Shown here: piece by piece, positions 20,289 to 29,440 of the stretch
How the letters are laid out: each line of letters starts with the position of its first letter
How positions within the stretch are numbered: the stretch's first letter is position 1
Assembly: GCA_963210315.1 (NCBI GenBank)
Contig: OY723324.1
Span: 434,001-498,000, forward strand
Source: Rhynchopus euleeides
Lineage: Eukaryota; Euglenozoa; Diplonemea; Diplonemida; Diplonemidae
Reading direction: 5' to 3'
Length of the DNA stretch: 64,000 nucleotides
Program-made: the position numbers and the translations under genes
The notes under the pieces: generated by a model
The model's input: the letters and a program-made list of their open reading frames with translations, nothing else
Databases searched by the model: none
What the model was told of the DNA's origin: nothing

Positions 20289-21953
20289 CATAACGGCCGT
20301 CATGGAGGGAGTGGATTTTCTGAGAATTCACTACCTCAGTTCCCGCTACCGAAATATAAAAACGGCCGTTTTCATGTTTTGTTGGCGAAAAAACGGCCGT
20401 TTTTTTCCCCCTCCTATTTTCCTTTGGAGATTCGCCTCCTGCTTACCGTACCGAGCTGAGGAAACACACTTGACAACTCCCTGTTGCCTGCACATGACAT
20501 TGGGCACTGCGATTCTCTGTCGACTGTACAAAGAAAAATGGCTTCCGCCCTGCCTGTCGCTCGACAAGCAGCAGACACCCGAGAGCAGAGAGGAGTGTAG
20601 CAGCCCGGTTCGCCCCCGGGTTGTCCCAGAAATCCAGCACACCCTCGGAACGTGGTGGCCTAGTCGTAGATCACCCAGGCCCTGCTCGTGACCTCCCCGA
20701 AACAGAGGGGAGGTGGCACCGGAGTTCTGACACCCCTACGACTCATGCGGCCGTACGCGCTCGGGCACAGACGGCGGACCGCAAACCAGAAGGACTTCCC
20801 TGATTCCGTGCCGTCCCACCTTCTGCGCATGCGGTCGCCAGCCCAGGCCAGCTCCCCTGCCAGGGGCACTGGGGGGTCGTACTTCCCCACCTCAGACACT
20901 TTCTCGATGACATTCTCAATGTCGGTGTACACTGCGTCGACAGGGGCACGCCGTTGGGCACACCCAGCTGCGCATCGCAGTACTTCTGGAGCAGCGATGC
21001 GAGGGGTGCCGTCAGGCGGACGGCGGCCTGCAGGTGGGACTCGAGCCCAGCGATTTCGTGGGCATCTCTGCCAACCGCAGAAGCGACGCACACGTAGCAG
21101 GGCCGCTGTCCTGCAGCGGGCCCGGAAGATTATATAAATGCCCGGGGACGTGGTGCAAGGTGCAGATCCACTCAAGCGGTGCAGGTAGTGTGTGTCGGAG
21201 AGAAGCGGGATCGCACGGCCGGTGGTGCCGTCTTGCTCGCCTGCTTCTCCCTCTCAGCTGCGTCAGAGATGTGGCACAGCACATCCTTCAGCGCCAGTGC
21301 GGTCGTGAACCCATCCAGCTGGTGCTGCATATTGCCCGGGATGATCGCCCGTGCCTTCGGGAATAAATCAGCGAAGGCGGTGTCCTTCTCATCCGGGGTG
21401 CTGTCGCCGAGATCAAGGGAAAGCTCTGTCGGAAGAGCCCTGATGCCAGTGAGCGACACCCACCTCTGCCTGCACGGTCATCCACGACACACGTGCCTAG
21501 ATTGGCCGCAACCATGTTCAGCCCCTCCTCGGGACACACTTCTTGACAGCATCATGCACCATGCCAGCCGGTGATGCGGTGAACAACGCACCCCGGGCGA
21601 TCCGAAGTTGCAAGCCTGCCACTGAGGGTATCGCACTCCGACAGCGCCAGCTGTTTCCCTGGCTCTGCACTTTCAACGCTGCTTTCTTCTTCTTCTTGAT
21701 ATGGCGCAGTCCGTCAAAGTGGTCCACGAAGTCTGAACTCTTCGCATCATACTTGAAGGCGCGCTCACAATGCTTGCTGCAGGGTATCCCTTGCAGTGGG
21801 AAGGCACTCCTGGTGGTGGGATCTCGCCTGCTGACCCACGCCCCATACAAAATTCCCAGGTAAAAAAAACGGTCGTTTTTTAAAATGCTGAAAATCAGCG
21901 GCCGTTTTTGCAAGTCCACAAAATACAAGGGATTTTTTAAAACGGCCGCTATG
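20289..21953. repeat. Internal inverted repeat rich in ACGGCCGT
   Basis: CATAACGGCCGT at 20289 and its inverse at about 21941-21953 face each other; further ACGGCCGTTTT hairpins lie just inside both ends. This could be a second element nested in the 18.5-22.4 kb transposon or its subterminal repeats. No target duplication was found at these ends. Confidence 0.5.
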
Positions 21954-22006
21954 CAACCATGGCCTGTCTCATTATGCGTGTGATCGACTGCCTGATCTGA
22001 CGACAC
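20662..22006 (-). pseudogene. Broken transposase related to the 864-aa transposase
   Basis: Read from 22006 downwards, a zinc-finger-like stretch (CSKHCERAF...DHFDGLRHIKKKKK) matches the CDICEVLW...DHFTGSKHVGKK region of the intact protein. In another frame near 20.8-20.9 kb, RMRRRWDGTESGKSFWFA matches KVRWWGNKSEGSYYYWKA. Stops and frame changes at about 21518, 21172 and 20743 break the gene. It encodes no functional protein as it stands. Confidence 0.7.
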
Positions 22007-22355
22007 CGCCGGCTCTGGAAGGGCTCAGGTGGTGTGTGGGCAGTCAGCATTGCTGCGAAACTCGAAAAGTCTGCAGTGAGCCACACAAACCAGACGTGAA
22101 CTGCGGAACCCGGCTTTCGATCACCCCATGCGCCATAGAATCCAATGTCGACCACAACACACTGCTAAGGGGAAGGGAATCAATCCAAAAACAAAGGGAA
22201 ATTCCCATGGAAAATCCCCGGTACCGCTACCGGGCTATAACCGGGTATTACCGGGTATTACCGGGTATTACCGGGCAAACGGGTATTACCGGACCCGGTA
22301 ATACCCGTTTTTCGACCCGGTAATACCCGGTAGCCGTTAACGGGGCAGATTCATG

Positions 22356-22771
22356 ATACTCTGCGCTTGTTTGATCTTCCACTGATGTGACACGCCTCCG
22401 GTGCCTGCAAGACCTTTGGGGACAGATCCCTTATCGCTCCAGCCCAACCCTTCAAGGCAAGCTAAATCCCCCCCCACACAAAAGGCTGTGGGGGGTTGCT
22501 GAAGGGTGTGCGTGCCTTTCTTGAGGTGCGAAGGAAGGCGAAACTCGGCCCCATTGGGCGCAGCACCGAGGTGGGGAATGCACAAAAAAAACGGAACACG
22601 CTTCTTTTTCGGAAAATATATATATTTAGTAATGCCTCCACTGCCGCACCCGGGGGGGGGGGAGAGGATGGGAGGGGGGCTTCACCCCCTTCTCTCTCTC
22701 TCGCTCTCGCTCTCCCTCTCCCATCCCCCACCTCCTCCACACACAGCAGCACATTCGCTTCGCAAATCAAA
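22356..22771. other. Spacer
   Basis: Poly-C/G runs and a CTCTCTCT tract, ending CCTCCACACACAG at about 22745, which is acceptor-like. Confidence 0.5.
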
Positions 22772-22858
22772 ATGGCAACGCAATGGTGGAGGCTGGTGCT
22801 GATCGCGCCTCTCCCCTCCATTCTTGTTTTTTTGGCAACTTGCATCGAATTATTGTAA
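22772..22858 (+). CDS. Possible 28-aa single-span membrane micropeptide
   Basis: About 27 bp after a long pyrimidine tract and CACACAG, an ATG opens a short frame beginning MATQWWRL, continuing with some 20 hydrophobic residues (LVLIAPLPSILVFLATC) and a stop. The hydrophobic stretch would span a membrane once. The 5' context looks like that of the other genes on this strand. Short length makes chance plausible; homologues in related genomes would be needed. Confidence 0.35.
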   Translation: MATQWWRLVLIAPLPSILVFLATCIELL

Positions 22859-23774
22859 CGGCGCTGAGGTGGGGTTGATGGGGGTGGGGGGGGGGGGGGT
22901 GGGGTGTGGTCGAAATAACGTACACAATAATGCGGATCTCCACATCTGCATGCATACAACAAGATCCGTGCAGGGGTCGCTGCCCTACTTTTTTTAAAAA
23001 AAACGTGGCCACCACCACACATGGGAATGAAGGGAAGCCGAACGGCTGCAGATCACGCAAAGTGATGTCCAGCCGGGCAGTCAGGTGGGGTGGCCTGGAT
23101 TTGAATCAATGGAGCAAAACCTGTTGGCGCCTTGGCTCTTGTGTGCGATACCCCACGCCTTCCTCTGTTGAAGGGTGATGGACGAGGGGTGTGTGGGGTG
23201 TAACGCACCGAGCAAAGCCACAAAGAACAATCTTGCTGCTACCCTCACTGTGGGTCAGAAAAGGTAGCTCCATCCCAACCCCCCCCCCCCCTCCAAACGG
23301 GGGTTTCGGGCAGTGCAGCGCATTTTCTTCTTCAACCCTGCCAGTGATCCTGAAGGAGGGGTGTGGGAGTGGAGGGGGGGATGGGAGAAGGAATGAAGGA
23401 AGGCAGCCCCCGCCAGTCAGAGGTGACACTCCGTAAAGGCTATCCCCATGCAAAGGATGGGGGGGTGTGTGTGTGCAGTTGAAAGGTTTTTATCTGCCTC
23501 AGATATATGGATCTCTTTTCCCCTGCATCTCCCTTCTCTTCTTAATTGCATTGGGATTGCCGCATTGTAACATTTCGCATGCCTCTCTGCAACAAGCACA
23601 ACCCATCCATCTAACCCTCCGACGGCTCGGATCTGTTTGGGATCTCCTCCTACTATTCCTCCTCCCCCCCTTCCTAACGCCAAACGTGAGGACAGAACGC
23701 AAAAAAAAACGTAGAGCCATGTTCTAAAGCAAGAAGGCAGCCCTCTTCCCACACCACCACCCGCCACCCACCCC
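22859..23774. other. Spacer
   Basis: Poly-G/C runs, no supported gene. Confidence 0.5.
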
Positions 23775-24255
23775 TTCTGCTTGCTTGGTTGTGCCCGGCG
23801 GTTCGCCGCCAGTTTGGAGAGGGGGGTTGTCTTTTGTTCTGCGCTGCTTTTCTTTTGCTCGCTGTGGCACATGACTCGCGACGCACCGAACGATCCGGCG
23901 CATGTGGGATCCGGTCGCATTCTGCTTGATGTTGGCGTTGAGGGCTGCAGTAACTTGGAATACGACTTTCTGGGCCTCATCGTCCACGACGCGCATGACA
24001 CGATAGGCCAATCCCTTGCTGTCGTGCAGGGCAGGAGAGGTGAAGTGCACGTGGGGGGGCAACGTCAGCAATTCTTGAAGGGAAGCCGGCGTCCGCCATC
24101 TCGCGAGCACTCCGGTGAGGGAACCGGTTGGCCGGTGCTCCTCTTCGGTCTTGTCCGAGACCGTGATCGACCAGACGTACGTGGCGCCAGACTCGGGATT
24201 CGCAATACTGAGTGACAGGCGGACACGGGCGTTCCGGCTTTGGAGGCTGTTCCGG
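23775..24255 (-). pseudogene. Fragment of an ORF2-family transposon gene
   Basis: The minus strand reads ...SIANPESGATYVWSITV..., then VHFTSPALHDSKGLAYRVMR, VVDDEAQK and NATGSHMRRIVRCV. The block around ALHDSKGLAYRVMRVVDD matches ALHDCKGLAMRLIRVLDD in the element at 43.6-46.6 kb and the corresponding LHDINGFIAIL region of the element at 52.9-55.9 kb. The N-terminal part extends beyond what survives in those copies. Both ends dissolve into low-complexity sequence and no TIR was found, so this is a fragment. Confidence 0.6.
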
Positions 24256-24270
24256 GGGGTAACCCCCTGC

Positions 24271-24307
24271 CCCACCCCACCCCACCCCACCCCACCCCAC
24301 CCCACCC
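24271..24307. repeat. (CCCCA)n minisatellite
   Basis: Seven tandem pentamers, just upstream of the next gene's 5' region. Confidence 0.9.
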
Positions 24308-24596
24308 ACGTGTGGGTTTTTAATACCCGTGGTGGAACAAACAATTCTAAATACAATCTACTCCTTTCTGCCCACCCACCCACCCCACCCCATCCACTCA
24401 CACCACTGCATCAGATCACCTGGAGGTCGTGTGTGTGTGTGCGGTGCGCACAACGAGTGCGGGTCTTTCTGCGTGAAAAGGCCTGTCACCCACTGCTCGG
24501 TTTCGCGCCCTTCCCCCCCTCTCTCCCCTCCCCCTTCTTCGCGCCTCCTGCTGCCCCGGTGTGGTGTGGCCGCCCTGCCCTGCTGTGCTTCTCAGC

Positions 24597-25973
24597 ATGG
24601 AGGTGTTCGCCTGCCTTGCGGGGACGGGTGTGCGTGTGCCTGTGGAGGCAGATCCCGATGAGACGGTTGCCAGCCTGCAGAGCAAGGCGGTGTGCTGCCT
24701 GCGTGCAGATGGGGACGTGCCGCAGGATGTGTGGCTGCGCCTGCAGGGCAGCAGCGAGTGCCTCGGCGATGACAACACCCTCCTCCAGCACACGCCGTTG
24801 GAGAGCGGTGCTGTGGTCGAGGTGGTGTTGGGGTGCCGAGGTGCCGCAAGGACACAGGCGTTCGGATCAGGCGAGGGTGAGCCTTTCGATGACGAGGATC
24901 AGGCGCTGCCGTGCGGGCGTGTGGTCGCCATCGAAGTTAATCTACCCGCGCCACGCTCCGCTGACGTCGCGTGTGGGTTGGCACTGACCTATGCCAACGG
25001 GGTGCGTCTGGTGCACGGCGTTCTGTTCAGAACGACGCGAGCCACAGGCAATGTTCACATTGCCCTTGATGCAGATGAATACGTGCGAAGCGTGAGAGGC
25101 TTGTGTTCAGATGTTCTTTCTGAGATCGCCTTCGTCACCAACAAGCGTGAGTACGGCCCGTACACAGGGCACAGAAGCGAGAATTCATCCGAGTTCTCCG
25201 TTGACTTCGGGGAAGGCAACGAACTGCTGCACCTCCACGGGCGTGAGTCAGAGCAATCCGTCACCGACATCGGGTTTGGGTATGGGCGCCCCGTGGCTGT
25301 GCAGCGTGCGCACCGCACCCCTATCCATGCATCTGAGGCGTGCCTTGCAGAGAGGTTTGATGACGACAGTGCCGAACTGGTTCACATGCACTCCCGCATC
25401 TGTGGCCTCTCGGTGTGGGTGGGAGACTACTTCGGCGCAGGGTTTGTTTCTGGGGTGGGGGTTGCGTACACCGATGGGACCTACCTCCGACACCAACAAC
25501 CCGACGCACAAAGCGGGAAGCTCCATGCCGTTGCCTTCGACGACGACGAGTTTATCAGCGGCGTGAGGACCGCCATCTCCAGTGATGCCATGAACGTCGC
25601 TTCCACGCAACTCACCTTCACAACCAACAAACGCACGATCGGCCCTTTCGGAAAGATCTCGCGCGGTGGCGCTTCAAACTTTTCCGATACCTTTGCTGGG
25701 CAGCTGCTGTTTGTCTTCAGCGAGCCAGGGTGGCCCACCCTGCCTCTGGGCTTTGGACACGGCAAGCCATCCGGCACTGCCGCCCCCAGGGCAATCGCGA
25801 AGCGGGACGTGGAGCGGGCAATGAAGCACTGCGAGAGCCAACTCAGGCAAATGCAGGATGTCCCTCGCAGACACAGCCTTCTGGACTACCTTGCCCCTGC
25901 CCGATACAGGCCGGCACCGCGAAACCCTGGTGCCGTCGGCGCGCATGCAGGCTGTGAGTGCACGGTATCCTGA
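24597..25973 (+). CDS. Ubiquitin-like + two jacalin-like repeats, 458 aa
   Basis: Residues 1-80 resemble a ubiquitin fold (periodic hydrophobics, then LGDDNTLLQHTPLESGAVVEV, like the L..DG..V end of ubiquitin-like domains). Two repeats of a jacalin-like beta-prism follow: about 105-230, with SEIAFVTNKREYGPY, and about 255-395, with TQLTFTTNKRTIGPFG. T(N)K(R)..GP(F/Y)G is the family hallmark. Jacalin domains bind sugars, so carbohydrate binding is predicted, but the substrate is unknown. There is no signal peptide or membrane span, so a cytosolic role is likely. The ATG is one base after TGTGCTTCTCAG, implying an almost absent leader apart from any spliced leader. Confidence 0.8.
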   Translation: MEVFACLAGTGVRVPVEADPDETVASLQSKAVCCLRADGDVPQDVWLRLQGSSECLGDDNTLLQHTPLESGAVVEVVLGCRGAARTQAFGSGEGEPFDDEDQALPCGRVVAIEVNLPAPRSADVACGLALTYANGVRLVHGVLFRTTRATGNVHIALDADEYVRSVRGLCSDVLSEIAFVTNKREYGPYTGHRSENSSEFSVDFGEGNELLHLHGRESEQSVTDIGFGYGRPVAVQRAHRTPIHASEACLAERFDDDSAELVHMHSRICGLSVWVGDYFGAGFVSGVGVAYTDGTYLRHQQPDAQSGKLHAVAFDDDEFISGVRTAISSDAMNVASTQLTFTTNKRTIGPFGKISRGGASNFSDTFAGQLLFVFSEPGWPTLPLGFGHGKPSGTAAPRAIAKRDVERAMKHCESQLRQMQDVPRRHSLLDYLAPARYRPAPRNPGAVGAHAGCECTVS

Positions 25974-26530
25974 GTTGTTGTTTTTGTTGTTTTTATCAGC
26001 AGATCACACGGGCTTGCTTTGTCGCACATCGCGCCTCACAGCCGAATGCAGGTGTAGGCAGTGCCCATCCTGTAGTTTGCTTCTGCCTCTCTGCCGCTCT
26101 GCTGTGTTGAAGCGGCAGACTTCTCGGCCTTAACCATACCAAATATTATACACTGTTGCGCTGCCGCCGCCCCCGCTCCACGGGCTGGCTCTGCGCTGCC
26201 CCAACCTTGCCTGCTTCTGCCCTCCTGTGCTGTGCCTCGACGAAAGTGATTCAACGTTGCCCCCTTTCCCCAATCACTGCCTTATACATCTTTCCCCCCC
26301 CGCCCCCCCCCCCTCCTGTGTATGATTTACCCACCCTGAAAACACGCGACAGCCAACCCCGTCCTCCCTCCCCCATCCCCGCAATCCCCACGCCCTCCCC
26401 ACCCCCACATCCCTTTCCCAATCCTAGCCAACACGATTCAAGCCATTTTCTACCTGGGACACTGCACACACACACACACACCCGCGATACTATAGATCAG
26501 ACCTTCCCTTCTCCCCCCCCCCCCCCCCCC
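25974..26530. other. 3' flank / spacer
   Basis: No gene seen. Ends in a long poly-C tract that is the insertion site of the next element. Confidence 0.5.
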
Positions 26531-27642
26531 CAGGGGTGTAAATAAGGCCGACTCCCGACTCCCGACTCGCGCCGGATTTTTTGGGATTGGGAGGGTTGCC
26601 TTGCTTCCCTTAGGGAATGTGCGGTATTAGGCACCCCATGGCCAAAATGACCCCACTGCGATCCGCACAGACTCCAAATATTCAAAAGAAAGGGTTTTTG
26701 GAACACCCGAGGAGGGGGGGTCCCGATGGGTGGGTGGGGGTGTGGGGGTCCCGCTGGGTGGGACATGGTGTGTGCCTCCCAGTCATCTTCTTCATTACCG
26801 GTCTCTGAACTGGGGTGAGTTCATTGCCAAACCACTGCTGTGAATACGGCGCCCCTTTCCCGCCCCTTTTGCCAGATCCTGGCAGCTCCCAAGAAGAGTT
26901 GTGTTCCGCCCCCATCAGGTGGTTGATCATACCGCAGCGCACACGTGCACAACCACACACACTCCACACAGATGCGTCACACATGTGACGCAACTGTTGC
27001 GACACAACATGCCTCAGGTAGAGGCAGTAGTGTTTGACTCACAGCCAACATAGCTCTCAGTGGGGCCGTGGATGGTGTGGATGCATCCATGCATGCATCC
27101 ACGGCATCCAGGGATGCCCGAAAATGTCAAAAAATGGATTTTCGATTTGGCATACAGGCATTCATCCACTGCAGGCAGGCCTGCATGCAGGGCTTCGGAG
27201 CTCCAGGCTGTGTGTGGATGCATCCACAAAATTTGTGGATGCATGCGCTGCATGCACGGGAAATACTGAGAGCTATGCAGCCAAATACTGCTGCCGTGAG
27301 TGAGGTGCTCGCAGCGTGTGGGGCGCTGCGGGCGAAGTGGGGGGTTGGCTGGGACAGCCAACATGGCGCTGTGCGTCGCGTGCTTCTTCGCGGACCACCT
27401 CGCACGCGGGAAGACCCCGCAAGCTCCGAGTCAGTCCGCCCTGACCGAATGGTGGGCGACTGCTGGAGGGTCCATGGGACTCTCCACGGCAGAGGTGGCC
27501 GTACTACAGGATGCGTGCAGGATTGAGTAGGGTTTGAGACCGCCCGTCCCCCCCAGCCCCCCACCCCAGGTACCTTAGGTGACTGTAAATAACCGACTCC
27601 CGACTCCCGACTCCTGACCCCCAAACCTTATTTACAGCCCTG
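26531..27642. mobile_element. Non-autonomous hAT-like element in a poly-C tract
   Basis: TIRs CAGGG(G/C)TGTAAATAAGG face each other at 26531 and 27642, each followed by GACTCCCGACTCCCGACTC-type sequence. Both outer flanks are C8 or longer, so an 8-bp duplication cannot be proved. CAGGG-type ends are typical of hAT. No transposase frame is present. A short open stretch at about 27363-27530 (MALCVACFFADHLARG...) may be a coding relic. Confidence 0.65.
27049..27277. mobile_element. 229-bp MITE nested in the hAT-like element
   Basis: TIR CATAGCTCTCAGT at 27049 and its inverse at 27265-27277. CAGCCAA is duplicated on both sides (27042-27048 and 27278-27284). The interior is rich in GGATGCATCC palindromes. 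A start of CAT and a 6-7-bp duplication resemble the CATG elements at 18.6 and 47 kb. Confidence 0.75.
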
Positions 27643-27877
27643 CCCCCCCCCACACCCTTCTGGGTGGCTGTCGGGGCCGGTGGGGGAGTGGGGGGAGGGG
27701 GGGGGTGGGAGTGGAGTAACAGGTGACAACCCCCACCGCCACCACCTTGGCCTGAATTGGGGGGGAGGGGGGGGGAGGTGGTGGTATTGTTAACCCCACT
27801 GCTCCTTTAACCCCCCCCCCCGCGTCTCCTCTTTTCTCTCTCTCCCCCCTCTGCCTCTCCACATCCGCCACCATCGG

Positions 27878-28930
27878 ATGGAAAGCTGTGTCGAATCGGA
27901 GGAGTATGAGGAAGCTCGGCAGCTCGTTGCCAACGTGCATGCCTGCCAGGGAGCTAACCTATGGGTGGAGAACAGAGGACACCTCCGGGAGCTGCCGCAC
28001 AGCGTCGGGGGGCTGGTGTGGCTGCGCAGCCTGTATGCTAGGCACAACCCCCGGATGGCGTCGCTTTCGCACCGGCTGGCCAGCATGACGTGTCTGACAC
28101 GGCTTGATGTCTGCCACTGCGCCCTGGAGGATTTGCCGGTGGCGATAACGCAGCTCAAGCAGCTCCGCTTCCTCGTCCTGTCGCACAACCGGATCCGCAA
28201 GCTCCCCCATAACTTCGGCGACCTCTCCTCCCTCGAGTCCCTCGAGCTCGGGCACAACCAGCTGCAGTACGCCCCCGCCTCCGCAACCGACCTCTTCCCA
28301 AACCTCTCCCTCCTCGACCTCCGGGAGAACCCTCTCGCAGGCCCCTCACACAGCCTCCCCTCCGACACGGCGCTGCTCCTGGCCCCCCCGAGCGACGCGG
28401 AGTGCCGGTGTGGGGGCAACCTGTCGCCTGCATCCATACCCTACGTCAGCTTTGCCTTCCCCGCCGCCGGGGGTGGCGTGGGGGATAGGCCTGAGGAGGA
28501 GAGGCTGCAGGGTGGTGGTGGTGGTGGTGGTGGTGGGGGCAGTGCCACGCCCTGCGGGAGGCGGTACCGTGGGGAGGTCTGGCTGCCGGGGGGTCGGACC
28601 TGCATCCCGTTCATCGCGTTTCTCTGCTCGGCGGAGTGTGTCGTCGCGTCGTACCGTGACTCCTATGTGACACGGTCGATTCCCGGCATCGCTGTCGTGC
28701 AGGGGTCCCGTGGGTTGCCCCACAGCGGTGCAGCGCAGCACGCAGGCTTGCTGCGCAGCGGCAGCTGCGGTGGTGCACGCGGTGCCTCTGTTAAAAGGCT
28801 CTCTTCTTCTGAAGCATCACCTGCAGAGGAGGGGTGCTGCGGTACCCAGGTAGAGCTGCCCACCTCGACGTCGTCCCCAACATCCCCCCATGCAAGGATA
28901 CCTTTGTCGTATCAGCGGAGGGGGGCGTGA
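27878..28930 (+). CDS. Leucine-rich repeat protein, 350 aa
   Basis: Residues about 36-152 form four to five LRRs of the short plant/ROCO-like type (for example LTRLDVCHCALEDLPVAI, LRFLVLSHNRIRKLP, LESLELGHNQLQ, LSLLDLRENPL). The rest is a Gly-rich linker with a (GGT)n-encoded Gly run (about 28516-28540), then a region of unknown fold with several Cys and a Ser-rich tail. No signal peptide or membrane span, so an intracellular protein-interaction role is likely. The ATG follows a C/T-rich stretch (CCACATCCGCCACCATCGG), but I see no AG close to it, so the 5' end is less certain than for other genes. Confidence 0.8.
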   Translation: MESCVESEEYEEARQLVANVHACQGANLWVENRGHLRELPHSVGGLVWLRSLYARHNPRMASLSHRLASMTCLTRLDVCHCALEDLPVAITQLKQLRFLVLSHNRIRKLPHNFGDLSSLESLELGHNQLQYAPASATDLFPNLSLLDLRENPLAGPSHSLPSDTALLLAPPSDAECRCGGNLSPASIPYVSFAFPAAGGGVGDRPEEERLQGGGGGGGGGGSATPCGRRYRGEVWLPGGRTCIPFIAFLCSAECVVASYRDSYVTRSIPGIAVVQGSRGLPHSGAAQHAGLLRSGSCGGARGASVKRLSSSEASPAEEGCCGTQVELPTSTSSPTSPHARIPLSYQRRGA

Positions 28931-29440
28931 GGTTGTGAGGTGGTGATGGGCGGGTGTGGGGGGGGCGGGGATGGTGCTTTTTTTTGGTCACGGACAGCTT
29001 TGCCAAGCTCCGTGGTAGCCCCCATCCCTGGTGGTGGTGGTGACGGGCTCGACAAATGTGTCGGGTCCCTCGACAGTGAGGTTTGGGAACACGAGACCCG
29101 AGCACAGTGAGGCCCAAACACCCCGACCCTTTTTTTTGTTACGCACAATATATTTCGGCAGTGATTGGTTTGTTGTTTCGTTTTGCTGTCAGTTTACGAT
29201 CCGGCGGGGGCACAGATAGTTTTTGTTTGTCTCTGGCTCGGGGGGACGGGTGCGAGGGAGGGGGAGGCAGACCCGCCTTTGACCTCTCTTTGGCTCTGTT
29301 TTGCCTTTGTGGTGTGCCCCGGCTTTGACGCACGGCACAACAAGGCAGCAAAGCCCCTATCTCCTTGAGATATTGGCACAAGGCACAGCCACCACACCCC
29401 AGGCAGGTACACAGCAGCTGGGGCTGCTCCGTTTGGCGGG
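28931..29440. other. Spacer
   Basis: No gene seen. Acceptor-like ACACAG at 29411-29416 lies upstream of the next ATG. Confidence 0.5.

Larger units (their letters stand above)
18551..22355 (-). mobile_element. Decayed DNA transposon, TIR CATGAATCTGCCCC, 6-bp TSD
   Basis: The terminal inverted repeats match over CATGAATCTGCCCCGTTAAC, then continue as arrays of GGTATTACC-type units in both arms (18560-18720 and 22225-22345). ATACTC is duplicated immediately outside (18545-18550 and 22356-22361). The interior holds a broken minus-strand transposase related to the intact one at 47.3-49.8 kb, whose element also has a TIR starting CATG and a 6-bp duplication. The two probably belong to one group. 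Confidence 0.85.
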
